DNA of 64,000 bases, taken from assembly GCF_012163135.1 (NCBI RefSeq), contig NZ_JAAVUP010000002.1:186001-250000 (forward strand), given 5' to 3'. Made by a program: the position numbers and the translations under genes. The notes beneath the pieces are model-generated. The model saw only the letters and a list, made by a program, of their open reading frames with translations. It searched no databases and was not told the origin of the DNA. Positions 29,705 to 37,809 of the stretch are shown piece by piece. The stretch comes from Neoroseomonas oryzicola. GTDB taxonomy: Bacteria; Pseudomonadota; Alphaproteobacteria; Acetobacterales; Acetobacteraceae. Numbering within the stretch: position 1 is the first letter of the stretch; each line of letters begins with the position of its first letter.

Positions 29705-29903
29705 GGCGGACCTCGCAGCGTGAGGGCGGAATGGTCGGCCAGCCGTTGCTGCGGCGCAAGATGATGGCACCCGGAGCGGTTGTGGGTGGCGCAGTTGGCG
29801 GGATAAGAAGGCGTCGCGGTGGTGCGGCGGCTCGTGGCCCGGGAGCGATCCTGCCGATCTCGCTGCCGCAGCGACGTTCCGCCGATGCCGCGAGGGCCCT
29901 TCC

Positions 29904-30551
29904 TTGATCTTCAACCTGTTCCGCCGCCTCATGCCGCGTGAGGACGATTTCTTCGACATGTTCGCCCGGCATGCCGATACCGTCGTCCGCGGTGCGGGCG
30001 AGCTGCGCGCCATGCTGGACGGGGGCGCGGCGGTCCAGCGGCACTACCCCGCCGTCCTCGGCGCCGAGGACGATGCCGACGCCATTACGCGCGAAGTCGT
30101 CCAGGCCGTCCGGCACACCTTCGTCACCCCCTTCGACCGTGGCGACATCCAGACGCTGATCAGCCACATGGACGACACCATCGACCAGATGAAGAAGGCG
30201 GCGAAGGCGATCGTCCTGTTCGAGATGACGGAGTTCCACGACGACGCCCGGCGCATGGGCGACGCGATCCAGCGCTGCGCCGGCTTGCTGCGGGAAGCGG
30301 TGCCGCTGCTGTCCGCCATCGGCACCAACGTCTCGCGCATCAACGAGCTCTGCGAGCAGATCCGCCACGTCGAGGGCGAGGTGGACGACATCCACGATTC
30401 CGGCATGACCGAGCTGTTCCGCCGCAGCCGGCCGGAGGACGCGCTCCGCTTCCTCGCCATCCGCGAGGTCTTCGACCAGCTCGAGAAGATCGTGGACCGC
30501 TTCGACGATGCGGCGAACGTGATCGAGGGCATCGTGGTCGAGCACGTCTGA
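29904..30551 (+). CDS. DUF47-family protein (PhoU-like, Pit-associated)
   Basis: 215 residues, entirely helical, with the family start FNLFRRLMPREDDFFDMFAR and the conserved DDTIDQMKKAAKAI. DUF47 proteins resemble PhoU and are commonly encoded beside Pit phosphate transporters, where they are thought to modulate uptake. The initiation codon is TTG at 29904, with GAGGG about nine bases upstream; no ATG fits the conserved N-terminus. The Pit gene starts 11 bases after its stop. Confidence 0.87.
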   Translation: MIFNLFRRLMPREDDFFDMFARHADTVVRGAGELRAMLDGGAAVQRHYPAVLGAEDDADAITREVVQAVRHTFVTPFDRGDIQTLISHMDDTIDQMKKAAKAIVLFEMTEFHDDARRMGDAIQRCAGLLREAVPLLSAIGTNVSRINELCEQIRHVEGEVDDIHDSGMTELFRRSRPEDALRFLAIREVFDQLEKIVDRFDDAANVIEGIVVEHV

Positions 30552-30562
30552 GGCCGGCCCGC

Positions 30563-31567
30563 ATGGACGCCTCGCTTGCCCTGCCGCTGCTGATCGGCCT
30601 GATCGTCGTCGCGCTTGCCTTCGACTTCCTGAACGGCCTGCACGATGCGGCGAATTCCATCGCGACGATCGTCTCGACGCGCGTGCTGCGGCCGCACTAC
30701 GCCGTCGCCTGGGCCGCCTTCTTCAACTTCATCGCGTTCCTGTTCTTCGGCCTGCACGTCGCGCAGACCATCGGCACCGGCATCGTCACCGCGGCGATCG
30801 TCGACCCGCGGGTGATCTTCGGCGCGCTGAGCGGCGCGATCGCGTGGAACCTGATCACCTGGGCCTGGGGCATACCGTCCTCGAGCTCGCACGCGCTGGT
30901 GGGCGGCATCCTCGGCGCCGGCATCGCCAAGGCCGGGTTTTCCGCCATCGTCTGGTCGGGGCTGGGCAAGACGCTGTTCGCCATCGTGCTGTCGCCGGCC
31001 GTCGGCATGCTGCTCGCGGTGGTGCTGATCATCGTGGTGTCCTGGATCTTCTCCCGCACCACGCCCTTCGTCGTCGACAACACCTTCCGTTCGCTGCAGT
31101 TCGTCTCGGCCTCGCTCTACTCGCTCGGCCATGGCGGCAACGATGCGCAGAAGACGATGGGGATCATCGCCGTGCTGCTCTATTCGCAGGGGCTGCTCGA
31201 GGGCGGGTTCCACGTGCCCTTCTGGGTCGTGATCTCCTGCCAGGCGGCGATGGGGCTCGGCACGTTGTTCGGCGGCTGGCGCATCGTCCACACCATGGGA
31301 TCGAAGATCACCCGCCTGACGCCGATGCAGGGCTTCTGCGCCGAGACGGGTGGGGCGATCACGCTGTTCGCCGCGACGGGGCTCGGCGTGCCGGTCTCGA
31401 CCACGCACACCATCACCGGCGCGATCGTCGGCGTGGGCGTGATGCGGCGGACCTCGGCCGTGCGCTGGGCGGTGGCGAGCGGCATCGTCGTCGCCTGGGT
31501 GCTGACGATCCCGGCCTCGGCGATCATCGCGGCGACGGTCTACGCCCTGGCGGGGCTGTTCGGGTAG
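30563..31567 (+). CDS. pit: Inorganic phosphate transporter, PiT family
   Basis: 334 residues, about ten membrane segments. The duplicated PiT signature is present: FDFLNGLHDAANSIATIVST near the N-terminus and SLGHGGNDAQKTMGI in the middle, plus SSSHALVGG and VSTTHTITGAIVG. The family imports phosphate, usually as a metal-phosphate complex, with proton or sodium coupling at the inner membrane. Length fits the shorter bacterial form. It forms a two-gene operon with the DUF47 gene. Confidence 0.92.
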   Translation: MDASLALPLLIGLIVVALAFDFLNGLHDAANSIATIVSTRVLRPHYAVAWAAFFNFIAFLFFGLHVAQTIGTGIVTAAIVDPRVIFGALSGAIAWNLITWAWGIPSSSSHALVGGILGAGIAKAGFSAIVWSGLGKTLFAIVLSPAVGMLLAVVLIIVVSWIFSRTTPFVVDNTFRSLQFVSASLYSLGHGGNDAQKTMGIIAVLLYSQGLLEGGFHVPFWVVISCQAAMGLGTLFGGWRIVHTMGSKITRLTPMQGFCAETGGAITLFAATGLGVPVSTTHTITGAIVGVGVMRRTSAVRWAVASGIVVAWVLTIPASAIIAATVYALAGLFG

Positions 31568-31593
31568 CGGGCCTGCCGGCGTGGGAGGGGTGG

Positions 31594-31670
31594 TGGCGTC
31601 CCCGGCGAGATTCGAACTCACGGCCCCAGGATTAGGAATCCTGTGCTCTATCCTGCTGAGCTACGGGGAC
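31594..31670 (-). tRNA. tRNA-Arg (anticodon CCT)
   Basis: Read on the minus strand, a 77-nt cloverleaf folds with acceptor arms GTCCCCG/CGGGGAC, a D-arm (GCTC...GAGC), anticodon stem CAGGA/TCCTG enclosing TTCCTAA (anticodon CCT), and T-arm GTGAG-TTCGAAT-CTCGC. The 3' CCA is encoded. It reads AGG codons. No integrase or repeat adjoins it. Confidence 0.95.
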
Positions 31671-31698
31671 CCGCCACCGGCGCTTCCTTACCACGCCC

Positions 31699-32655
31699 TC
31701 AGCGCCGCCGGAACCGCTCCACCGCCGAGACCAGCGCCGTCCTGACGCCCGGTTCCAGCGCCGAATGCCCGGCATCCGGCACGATGGTCAGCCGCGCGCC
31801 GGGCCAGGCCGCGGCCAGCTCGAAGGCGGTCTCGGGCGGGCAGACCATGTCGTAGCGGCCCTGGACGATCTCGGCGGGGATGTTCGCGATCCGGTCGATG
31901 CGGCCGAGCAGCCCCTCGGGCGGCAGGAACAGGTCATGCGCGAAGTAGTGCGCCTCGATCCGCGCCAGCCCCAGCGCCGTGCGGTCCTGCGCGAAGGACG
32001 CCACGGTCTCGGGCGAGGGCAACAGGGTCGAGCAGGACCCCTCGTACTGGCTCCAGGCCCGCGCTGCCGGCAGATGGACCGATGGGTCGGGGTGGCAGAG
32101 CCGTTTCAGGTAGGCGCCGAGCAGATCGCCGCGTTCGGCCTCGGGCAGGTGCTCCGCGAAGGATGCCCAGGCATCGGGGAAGACGCGCTTCAACCCGGTG
32201 AGGAACCAGTCCACCTCGTCCCGCCGGCCGAGGAAGACGCCGCGCAGCACGCAGCCCGTCACCCGCTCCGGATGTTCCTGGGCATAGGCCAGGGCGAGCG
32301 TCGATCCCCAGGACCCGCCGAACAGCAGCCACTTCTCGATGCCGAGGAAGCGGCGCAGCACCTCGATGTCGCCGACCAGGTGCGGCGTCGTGTTGTCCCG
32401 CAGTTCTCCCAGCGGCCGCGACCGGCCGGCCCCGCGCTGGTCGAAGATCACGACGCGCCAATGGGCGGGGTCGAAGAAGCGGCGATGCACCGCGCCCGCA
32501 CCCGCGCCCGGCCCGCCGTGGAGGAACAGTACCGGCTGGCCGCGCGGGTTGCCGACCTGCTCCCAATACATGACGTGCCCGCCGGACAGCGGCAGCAGTC
32601 CGGTCTCGTAGGGTGCGATATCGGGGAAGAGGTCGCCGCGCGGCATGGGTGACAT
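31699..32655 (-). CDS. pip: Proline iminopeptidase
   Basis: 318 residues of the alpha/beta-hydrolase S33 family. The oxyanion HGGPGAG, catalytic nucleophile Ser115 in GGSWGS, Asp in GRYDMVCPPE and His in AGHSALEP are all present, and the length matches the bacterial enzyme. It removes N-terminal proline from peptides in the cytoplasm, which fits the peptide-uptake theme of the window. The start is ATG 32655 (MSPMPRG), with GGTTGGG just upstream; ATG 32646 is an alternative. Much longer in-frame extensions are antisense to the next gene. Confidence 0.92.
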   Translation of the reverse strand: MSPMPRGDLFPDIAPYETGLLPLSGGHVMYWEQVGNPRGQPVLFLHGGPGAGAGAVHRRFFDPAHWRVVIFDQRGAGRSRPLGELRDNTTPHLVGDIEVLRRFLGIEKWLLFGGSWGSTLALAYAQEHPERVTGCVLRGVFLGRRDEVDWFLTGLKRVFPDAWASFAEHLPEAERGDLLGAYLKRLCHPDPSVHLPAARAWSQYEGSCSTLLPSPETVASFAQDRTALGLARIEAHYFAHDLFLPPEGLLGRIDRIANIPAEIVQGRYDMVCPPETAFELAAAWPGARLTIVPDAGHSALEPGVRTALVSAVERFRRR

Positions 32656-32739
32656 GTGCCCAACCGCGCGCATGCGTGCAATGGCAGAACGTCGTCCTGA
32701 TTCCCGGCCCCGCATGTTCTGGTCTAGGATGACGGTTCC

Positions 32740-33492
32740 ATGGCCGAGACGCCTTCCGCCTCCTCCCGTTCGGCTGCCGCGGGCCAGACCACCTGCGGCG
32801 TCTGCGGGCGCGAGAGCCGCCAAGCCCCGTTCCGTCCGCCGCCGCCCGAACAGGCGCCGGACCTCGACCTGCGCCCGGGCGAACCGGTGCGCTCGACCAT
32901 GGCGCGCTGGCTGCAGCAATGCCCGCATTGCGGCTATGCGGCGCCGTCGATCGCCAAGGCGCATCCGGCCGCGGCCGCGGCGGTCTCGGCCGCACCCTTC
33001 CGCGCCCTGATCCAGGATTCCAGCCAGCCCCCGCTGGTCCGCCGCTTCCTCGCCTGGGCCCATGTCCTCGAGGAGACCGGCGCGCTGCACGCCGCGGCCG
33101 AGGCCACGCTGCACGCCGCCTGGGTGGCCGACGACGCCTTCAAGCCGCACCTGGCCCAGGCGCTGCGGCAGGACGCGGTGGCGCTTTGGCGCAGCGGCCC
33201 GCCGCTCGACGCCGAGCAGACCGTGCGCATCATCGACGCGTTGCGTCGCGCCGAGGCCTGGGACGACGCCGACGCGACCGCCGCCGAGCTCGCCCGCCTC
33301 TCCCCGCCCGAGGCGGTGGCGCAGGTCGTCGCGCTGGAACGGCGGCTGATCGCCGCGCACGACACCGGGCGGCACACGGTGGCGAGCGCGCTGCCGCCGC
33401 CTTCCCGCCGGCCCCATGCGACGCACCAGCGCCGCGACCCGGCCGGCGGCGGCCTGCTCGGCTGGCTGAAGCGCCTGTTCCGCAAGGAGTGA
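32740..33492 (+). CDS. Zinc-ribbon/helical-repeat protein, DUF2225-like
   Basis: 250 residues. The N-terminus has two Cys pairs, CGVCGRE and CPHCGYAAP (about residues 19-22 and 67-70), forming a likely zinc ribbon similar to that of DUF2225. The remaining part is helical with TPR-like character (HVLEETGALHAAAEATLHAA). The C-terminus is basic and amphipathic (LLGWLKRLFRKE), suggesting membrane contact. No function is known to me. It stands alone, in the same direction as the ZnuA-like gene 76 bases downstream. Confidence 0.65.
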   Translation: MAETPSASSRSAAAGQTTCGVCGRESRQAPFRPPPPEQAPDLDLRPGEPVRSTMARWLQQCPHCGYAAPSIAKAHPAAAAAVSAAPFRALIQDSSQPPLVRRFLAWAHVLEETGALHAAAEATLHAAWVADDAFKPHLAQALRQDAVALWRSGPPLDAEQTVRIIDALRRAEAWDDADATAAELARLSPPEAVAQVVALERRLIAAHDTGRHTVASALPPPSRRPHATHQRRDPAGGGLLGWLKRLFRKE

Positions 33493-33536
33493 TCGCGCCA
33501 GGCCCCCACTTGCCAGTACGAACTTCGGTCGATAAA

Positions 33537-33552
33537 GATACAGTATAACATC
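33537..33552. promoter_or_regulatory. Candidate Zur-type operator upstream of znuA
   Basis: An AT-rich island stands out in this G+C-rich DNA: GATACAGTATAACATC at 33537-33552, 16 bases before the ZnuA-like start. The right part (TATAACATC) matches a half-site of proteobacterial Zur boxes, and the left part is a degenerate mirror of it. The location over or next to the ribosome site is suitable for repression by zinc. Confidence 0.4.
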
Positions 33553-33568
33553 ACGCGAGATTGCCTCC

Positions 33569-34519
33569 GTGCGTCGTCGTTCCCTGCTGGCCATGCCTGC
33601 CCTCCTGATCGCCGGCCGCGCCCGTGCTCAGGGCGGCGGGCGCTTCGCGGTCGTCGCCTCCTTCTCGATCCTCGCCGACATGACGGCGCAGATCGGCGGG
33701 GATCGCGTCGCGATCCGCACCATCGCCGGGCCGGACGTGGACGCGCACGGATTCCAGCCGCGGCCATCGGATGTGGCCGCGCTGCGCGATGCGGGGCTGG
33801 TGGTCCGCAACGGGCTCGGCTTCGATGCGTGGATGGATCGACTGATCCGTTCCGCCGGCTTCCGCGGGCCCGTCGCGACCGCGACCGAGGGCATCACCCC
33901 GCGCGCCATGTCGGCCCGCGCGCACAATCACGACCATGGCGGCGGCGGGCGGCGCCAGGCCCATGCAGTCGGTCCGGGCAGCGTGCCCGATCCCCATGCG
34001 TGGCAGGACCTCCGCCTGGGCCAGTCCTATGTGCGGACCATCGCGGCCGCGCTGGCCGCCGCCGATCCGGCGGGCGCGGAGGGCTATCGCGCCAATGCCG
34101 CCGCCTATGCCGCGCGCCTCGCCACGCTCGACGCCTGGGTGCGCCGGGAGATCGGCACCGTGCCCGAAGGCCGGCGCCGCGTCGTCACCAGCCACGACGC
34201 CTTCGGCTACTTCGCCGCGGCCTATGGCATCGCCTTCCTCGCGCCGCAGGGCGTCTCGACCGAGGCCGAGCCCTCAGCCGCCGAGGTCGCCCGCCTGATC
34301 CGCCAGATCCGCGACGAACGCATCACCGCCGTCTTCATGGAGAACATGGCCAATCCCGCGACCCTGCGCCGCGTCGCCGAGGAGGCGCGCGTGCGCGTCG
34401 GCGGCCGGCTCTACGCCGATGCGTTGTCGCCCGCGGGCGGCCCCGCACCGACCTACGAGGCGATGTTCCGGCACAATGTCGGCCTCATCGTCCCGGCCAT
34501 GCGGCAGGAGGCGTCGTGA
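33569..34519 (+). CDS. znuA: Zinc/manganese ABC transporter binding protein (ZnuA-like)
   Basis: 316 residues of the cluster A-I metal-binding proteins. A signal peptide (RRRSLLAMPALLIAGRARAQ) precedes metal-site landmarks DAHGFQPRP, DPHAWQD and TSHDAFGYF, with a His-rich loop ARAHNHDHGGGGRRQAH (about residues 112-128) typical of zinc-specific members. No ZnuB/ZnuC genes adjoin it. The GTG start at 33569 is supported by the position of the signal peptide. The stop overlaps the GTG start of an outer-membrane barrel gene, so uptake across both membranes may be co-regulated. Confidence 0.88.
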   Translation: MRRRSLLAMPALLIAGRARAQGGGRFAVVASFSILADMTAQIGGDRVAIRTIAGPDVDAHGFQPRPSDVAALRDAGLVVRNGLGFDAWMDRLIRSAGFRGPVATATEGITPRAMSARAHNHDHGGGGRRQAHAVGPGSVPDPHAWQDLRLGQSYVRTIAAALAAADPAGAEGYRANAAAYAARLATLDAWVRREIGTVPEGRRRVVTSHDAFGYFAAAYGIAFLAPQGVSTEAEPSAAEVARLIRQIRDERITAVFMENMANPATLRRVAEEARVRVGGRLYADALSPAGGPAPTYEAMFRHNVGLIVPAMRQEAS

Positions 34520-35754
34520 AGCGCGCGCTGCTGCTCTGCGCCGCGCTGGCGCTCCCGGCCCCGGCCTTCGCGCAGGATTCAGCGGCCCCGCCGCCCGAGG
34601 CCCAGGTCCGCTTCCCACAGCTCGAGACCGAGATCGACATGGGGCTGATCGGCGTCGGCACCACGCGCGCGACCGATCCGCGCCGCCGCGGCACCAGCGT
34701 CTTCCTCTTCGGCGACATCGATTTCGGCCTCCACCTGACCGAGAATTTCTCGATCCAGCTCGGCCTCGCGACCGAGCCGATCGGGGAGGGGGATTCGACC
34801 GGCGGCTTCCCCGATGGCGGCGTGATCGGCTTCCGCCGCCAAGCCCTGTTCATCGAGCAGTTCCACGCCGACTGGAAGCCGGTCGAGGATCTCACCCTCA
34901 GCGCCGGCACCTTCGTGGCACCCTTCGGGCGCGGCTACATGGACTTCCCCGGCATCCTCATCCCGGTCCGCGCGCATGAGGCCTATCTGTTCAACCAGTT
35001 GCTGGGCGCCTCGGCGGCCTGGACCTGGCTGGACGATGTGCGCTTCGGGCAGCACGAGGTCACGGGGATGGTCTACACGCTGGACCGCTCCTTCCTCTCC
35101 TCGACGCTGATCACGCGGCCGTCCTGCTGCGACCCGCGTTACGAGCGCTACAACCGGAACACCGCGGCGCAGGGCGGGCCCGGCAACAACGGGACCTTCG
35201 ACAATTTCGCGCTCGCCTTCGACGGCGACCGCATGCCCTGGCTGCCGGGCTTCTCCTATCATCTCGCGCTACTGTCCCAGGCACCCGGGTCGGACGGCAC
35301 GGCGCGGGAATGGGGCTATGCGGTCAGCCTGCGCTACCGCCACGAATGGAACCGCGAGCAGTCGACGTTGCTGTTCGCCGAGGGCGTGCAGTTCCGCAAC
35401 GCGGGCGGCCGCCCGCGCATCGACGTGCCGACCGGCACCAGCGATCCCGACACCGGCGTGTCCGACAGCATCGCCACCACCCTGGCCGCGCGGGAGACCT
35501 TCTTCACCCTCGGCATCCAGCATCGCATCGGCCCCTGGCGCGGCAGCGTCGCCTGGCAGCAATGGCAGCGGAAGCGCAGCGTCGATCCCGTGCCGAACGA
35601 GAACTGGATCGAGGTCTCCTTCGGGCGGGAGATCGGGTCCGGCTTCAGCATCGATGTCGGCTACCAGTATGCGCGGCAGTTCATCGACGAGGGGCCGGAG
35701 CGCGGCACATCCCACGCCATCCTTGCGCGGCTGGGTTATCGCGGCGGGTTATGA
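34516..35754 (+). CDS. Outer-membrane beta-barrel (porin-like) protein linked to znuA
   Basis: 412 residues. The signal peptide ends near APAFAQDS. The mature sequence alternates short amphipathic strands with aromatic residues, as in a 12-16-strand barrel (GDIDFGLHLTENFSIQLGLA, FFTLGIQHRIGPWRGSVAWQ, GFSIDVGYQYARQF) and ends with a hydrophobic strand. A Cys pair lies in a loop (RPSCCDPRYERY). I cannot assign a named family with certainty. The GTG start overlaps the ZnuA-like stop (GTGA), so the two are translationally coupled. A zinc-responsive outer-membrane channel is the simplest inference. Its stop overlaps an ATG in the next gene. Confidence 0.75.
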   Translation: MKRALLLCAALALPAPAFAQDSAAPPPEAQVRFPQLETEIDMGLIGVGTTRATDPRRRGTSVFLFGDIDFGLHLTENFSIQLGLATEPIGEGDSTGGFPDGGVIGFRRQALFIEQFHADWKPVEDLTLSAGTFVAPFGRGYMDFPGILIPVRAHEAYLFNQLLGASAAWTWLDDVRFGQHEVTGMVYTLDRSFLSSTLITRPSCCDPRYERYNRNTAAQGGPGNNGTFDNFALAFDGDRMPWLPGFSYHLALLSQAPGSDGTAREWGYAVSLRYRHEWNREQSTLLFAEGVQFRNAGGRPRIDVPTGTSDPDTGVSDSIATTLAARETFFTLGIQHRIGPWRGSVAWQQWQRKRSVDPVPNENWIEVSFGREIGSGFSIDVGYQYARQFIDEGPERGTSHAILARLGYRGGL

Positions 35755-35783
35755 CCGCGTCCTGCGCGTGGCAGGATCCAGCC

Positions 35784-36470
35784 ATGGTTCCGGACCTGCC
35801 GCCGCACTGGCTCCATCCGCCCGACATCGCCGCCGCCCGCGCCGCCCAGGCGGAGATGGCCGCGTGCATCGTCGCCGAGGATGACCTGCCGGCGCGCATC
35901 GCACGCCTCGGCGGCGCGGACGTCAGCAACACCCGCTTCGATCCGGGCAAGCGCGTCCATGCCGCGCTGGTGACGCTCGACGCCGCGACGGATGCGGTGC
36001 TGGCGACGGCCGCTGAATCCCGCCGCGCCGACTTCCCCTACGTCCCCGGCTATCTCGGCTTCCGCGAGGTCCCCGCGCTGCACGCCTGCTGGCGGCGCCT
36101 GGCAGTGCGGCCGGACGTCATCCTGGTGGACGGGCAGGGCATGGCGCATCCGCGCGGCGTCGGCCTCGCCTGCCAACTGGGGCTTGTCCTTGGCGTGCCG
36201 ACCATCGGCGTCGCCAAGTCGCTGCTGGTGGGGGAGGGCGAGCCCGGCCCCGATCCCGGCGACACCGCCCCGCTGCTGTGGAAGGGAAGGCGCATCGGCA
36301 CGGCGCTGCGCACGCGGCGCGGCGCGCGGCCCGTCTATGTCTCGGTGGGGCATCGCGTCTCGCTGGAGACCGCGACGTGCATCGTCTTGGCATCGACGCG
36401 GGGCCGCCGCCTGCCGACGCCGATCCGCGCCGCGCATGACGCTGCCAACGCGGCGCGCCTGCAGGGCTGA
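35784..36470 (+). CDS. nfi: Endonuclease V
   Basis: 228 residues. It cleaves the second phosphodiester 3' of deoxyinosine and similar lesions. Catalytic residues are visible: Asp46 in GGADVS, Glu95 in YLGFREVPAL, Asp116 in ILVDGQGMAHPR; their spacing is close to that of the Thermotoga enzyme. GVAKSLLVGEGEPGP is the conserved Lys region. The start at ATG 35784 gives the usual length. An in-frame ATG at 35751 overlapping the porin stop (ATGA) would add eleven residues and may be used through translational coupling. Confidence 0.93.
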   Translation: MVPDLPPHWLHPPDIAAARAAQAEMAACIVAEDDLPARIARLGGADVSNTRFDPGKRVHAALVTLDAATDAVLATAAESRRADFPYVPGYLGFREVPALHACWRRLAVRPDVILVDGQGMAHPRGVGLACQLGLVLGVPTIGVAKSLLVGEGEPGPDPGDTAPLLWKGRRIGTALRTRRGARPVYVSVGHRVSLETATCIVLASTRGRRLPTPIRAAHDAANAARLQG

Positions 36471-36549
36471 CCCGATCCTGCCGCGGCTTGCCGCTGCGAG
36501 GCGGCCCCCTAGACTGCCCCGGCACCGACAAAGAGACCGGGGAAACGCC

Positions 36550-37545
36550 ATGACCATCGACAACACGCCGCGTCGCGGCGCCTCCCGCCGCGCCCTGATT
36601 GCCGCCGCCGCGGGGGCCGCGCTCGCGCGGCCGGCGTTCGCGCAGGAATGGCCGACGCGGCCGATGCGCATCATTGTCCCCTACACGCCGGGCGGCACCA
36701 CCGACATCGCGACGCGCCTGGTCGCCGAGCCGCTCTCCCGCGTGCTCGGCCAGCCCGTGGTCGTCGAGAACCGTCCCGGTGCGAACAGCATCGTCGGCGC
36801 GGCGGCGGCGGCGACCTCGGCGCCCGACGGCTACACGCTGGTCATGGTGCTGCCTGCCCATGCCGCCAACGCGACGCTGCAGGCCGGCAAGATGCCCTTC
36901 GACGCGCTCACTTCTTTCGCGCCGGTGTCGCTGGTGGTGCAGGCGCCGCTCGTCCTCGCCGGCAGCAGGCATGTCCCGGCGGAGGATTTCCGTGGCTTCG
37001 TCGAGTACATCCGCGCCCGCCCCGGCCGCGTGAACTACGGATCGAGCGGCATCGGCGCGACCGCGCATCTCGCCATGGAACAGCTCGCGCTGCGGCTGAA
37101 CCTGCGCATGGAGCACGTGCCCTATCGCGGCACGCAGCCGGCGCTGCAGGACCTCATGGTGGGCAATATCGGCCTGATGTTCGACACCTATTCGACGCTG
37201 AAGCCGCAATTCGAGGCCGGCAATGTCCGCCCCCTCGGCATCGCGACCGTCACGCGGCCCGACTTCGCGCCGAACCTGCCGACCATCATCGAGGCCGGGC
37301 TGCCCGACTTCGCCGCCTCCTCCTGGTGCATGCTGCTCGCCCCGGCGCGCACGCCGGATGCGGTCAACGAGCGCATCGCGCGCGAGGTCCGCGCCATCGT
37401 GATGGAACCGACGATGAAGAAGCGGCTCGAGGATCTCGGCTTCGTCGCCGAGGGCCGCGCGCCGGCGCCGACCGGCGAATTCCTCCGCGCCGAGGTCGCC
37501 CGCTGGGGCGAGGTGATCCGTACCGCGAATATCCGCGTGGAGTGA
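36550..37545 (+). CDS. Tripartite tricarboxylate transporter-type binding protein (Bug family)
   Basis: 331 residues. A twin-arginine signal (RRGASRRALIAAAAGAALAR, cleavage near FAQEW) leads into the Bug fold: WPTRPMRIIVPYTPGGTTDI, VVVENRPGANSIVG and RVNYGSSGIGATAHLAMEQL. It is a second orphan of this class, without TctA/TctB genes. Its ligand is unknown. GGGGAAA precedes the ATG and lies in one arm of a weak hairpin (CCCCGG 36517-36522 with CCGGGG 36537-36542). A clear terminator follows the stop, so it is probably monocistronic. Confidence 0.9.
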   Translation: MTIDNTPRRGASRRALIAAAAGAALARPAFAQEWPTRPMRIIVPYTPGGTTDIATRLVAEPLSRVLGQPVVVENRPGANSIVGAAAAATSAPDGYTLVMVLPAHAANATLQAGKMPFDALTSFAPVSLVVQAPLVLAGSRHVPAEDFRGFVEYIRARPGRVNYGSSGIGATAHLAMEQLALRLNLRMEHVPYRGTQPALQDLMVGNIGLMFDTYSTLKPQFEAGNVRPLGIATVTRPDFAPNLPTIIEAGLPDFAASSWCMLLAPARTPDAVNERIAREVRAIVMEPTMKKRLEDLGFVAEGRAPAPTGEFLRAEVARWGEVIRTANIRVE

Positions 37546-37550
37546 CGCAC

Positions 37551-37591
37551 CGGGGCGGCATCCACCGCCGCCCCGCTGATTTTCCTTGTTT
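37551..37591 (+). terminator. Rho-independent terminator after the Bug gene
   Basis: CGGGGCGGC at 37551-37559 and GCCGCCCCG at 37567-37575 form a perfect 9-bp stem with a seven-base loop, followed by T-rich sequence (GATTTTCCTTGTTTTTG). It begins six bases after the stop codon. The rest of the gap up to 37809 shows no further feature I can name. Confidence 0.82.
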
Positions 37592-37809
37592 TTGCGACTG
37601 CGAAGGCGCATACGCGTCGGATCGCGCGGATGATCTGCGCGCCACGCGCCAGCCCGGCCGCGTGATCGGTCCCCGCCGCTTCCCTTCGCAGAAGGCGTGA
37701 AGCGCGGTGCGGGCCCGGGCCGGGACAGGCGCGCCACCTACCGGACGGTCCCAATCCCGCGGGGCTTTCTCACCGCAGCGACGCGCGCCGCGCATGAACC
37801 GGCGCGCGC

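Noticed and set aside
31594-31670. tRNA-Arg as an attachment site for a mobile element
   Set aside because: No integrase gene, no direct repeat of the tRNA 3' end and no change in base composition around it.
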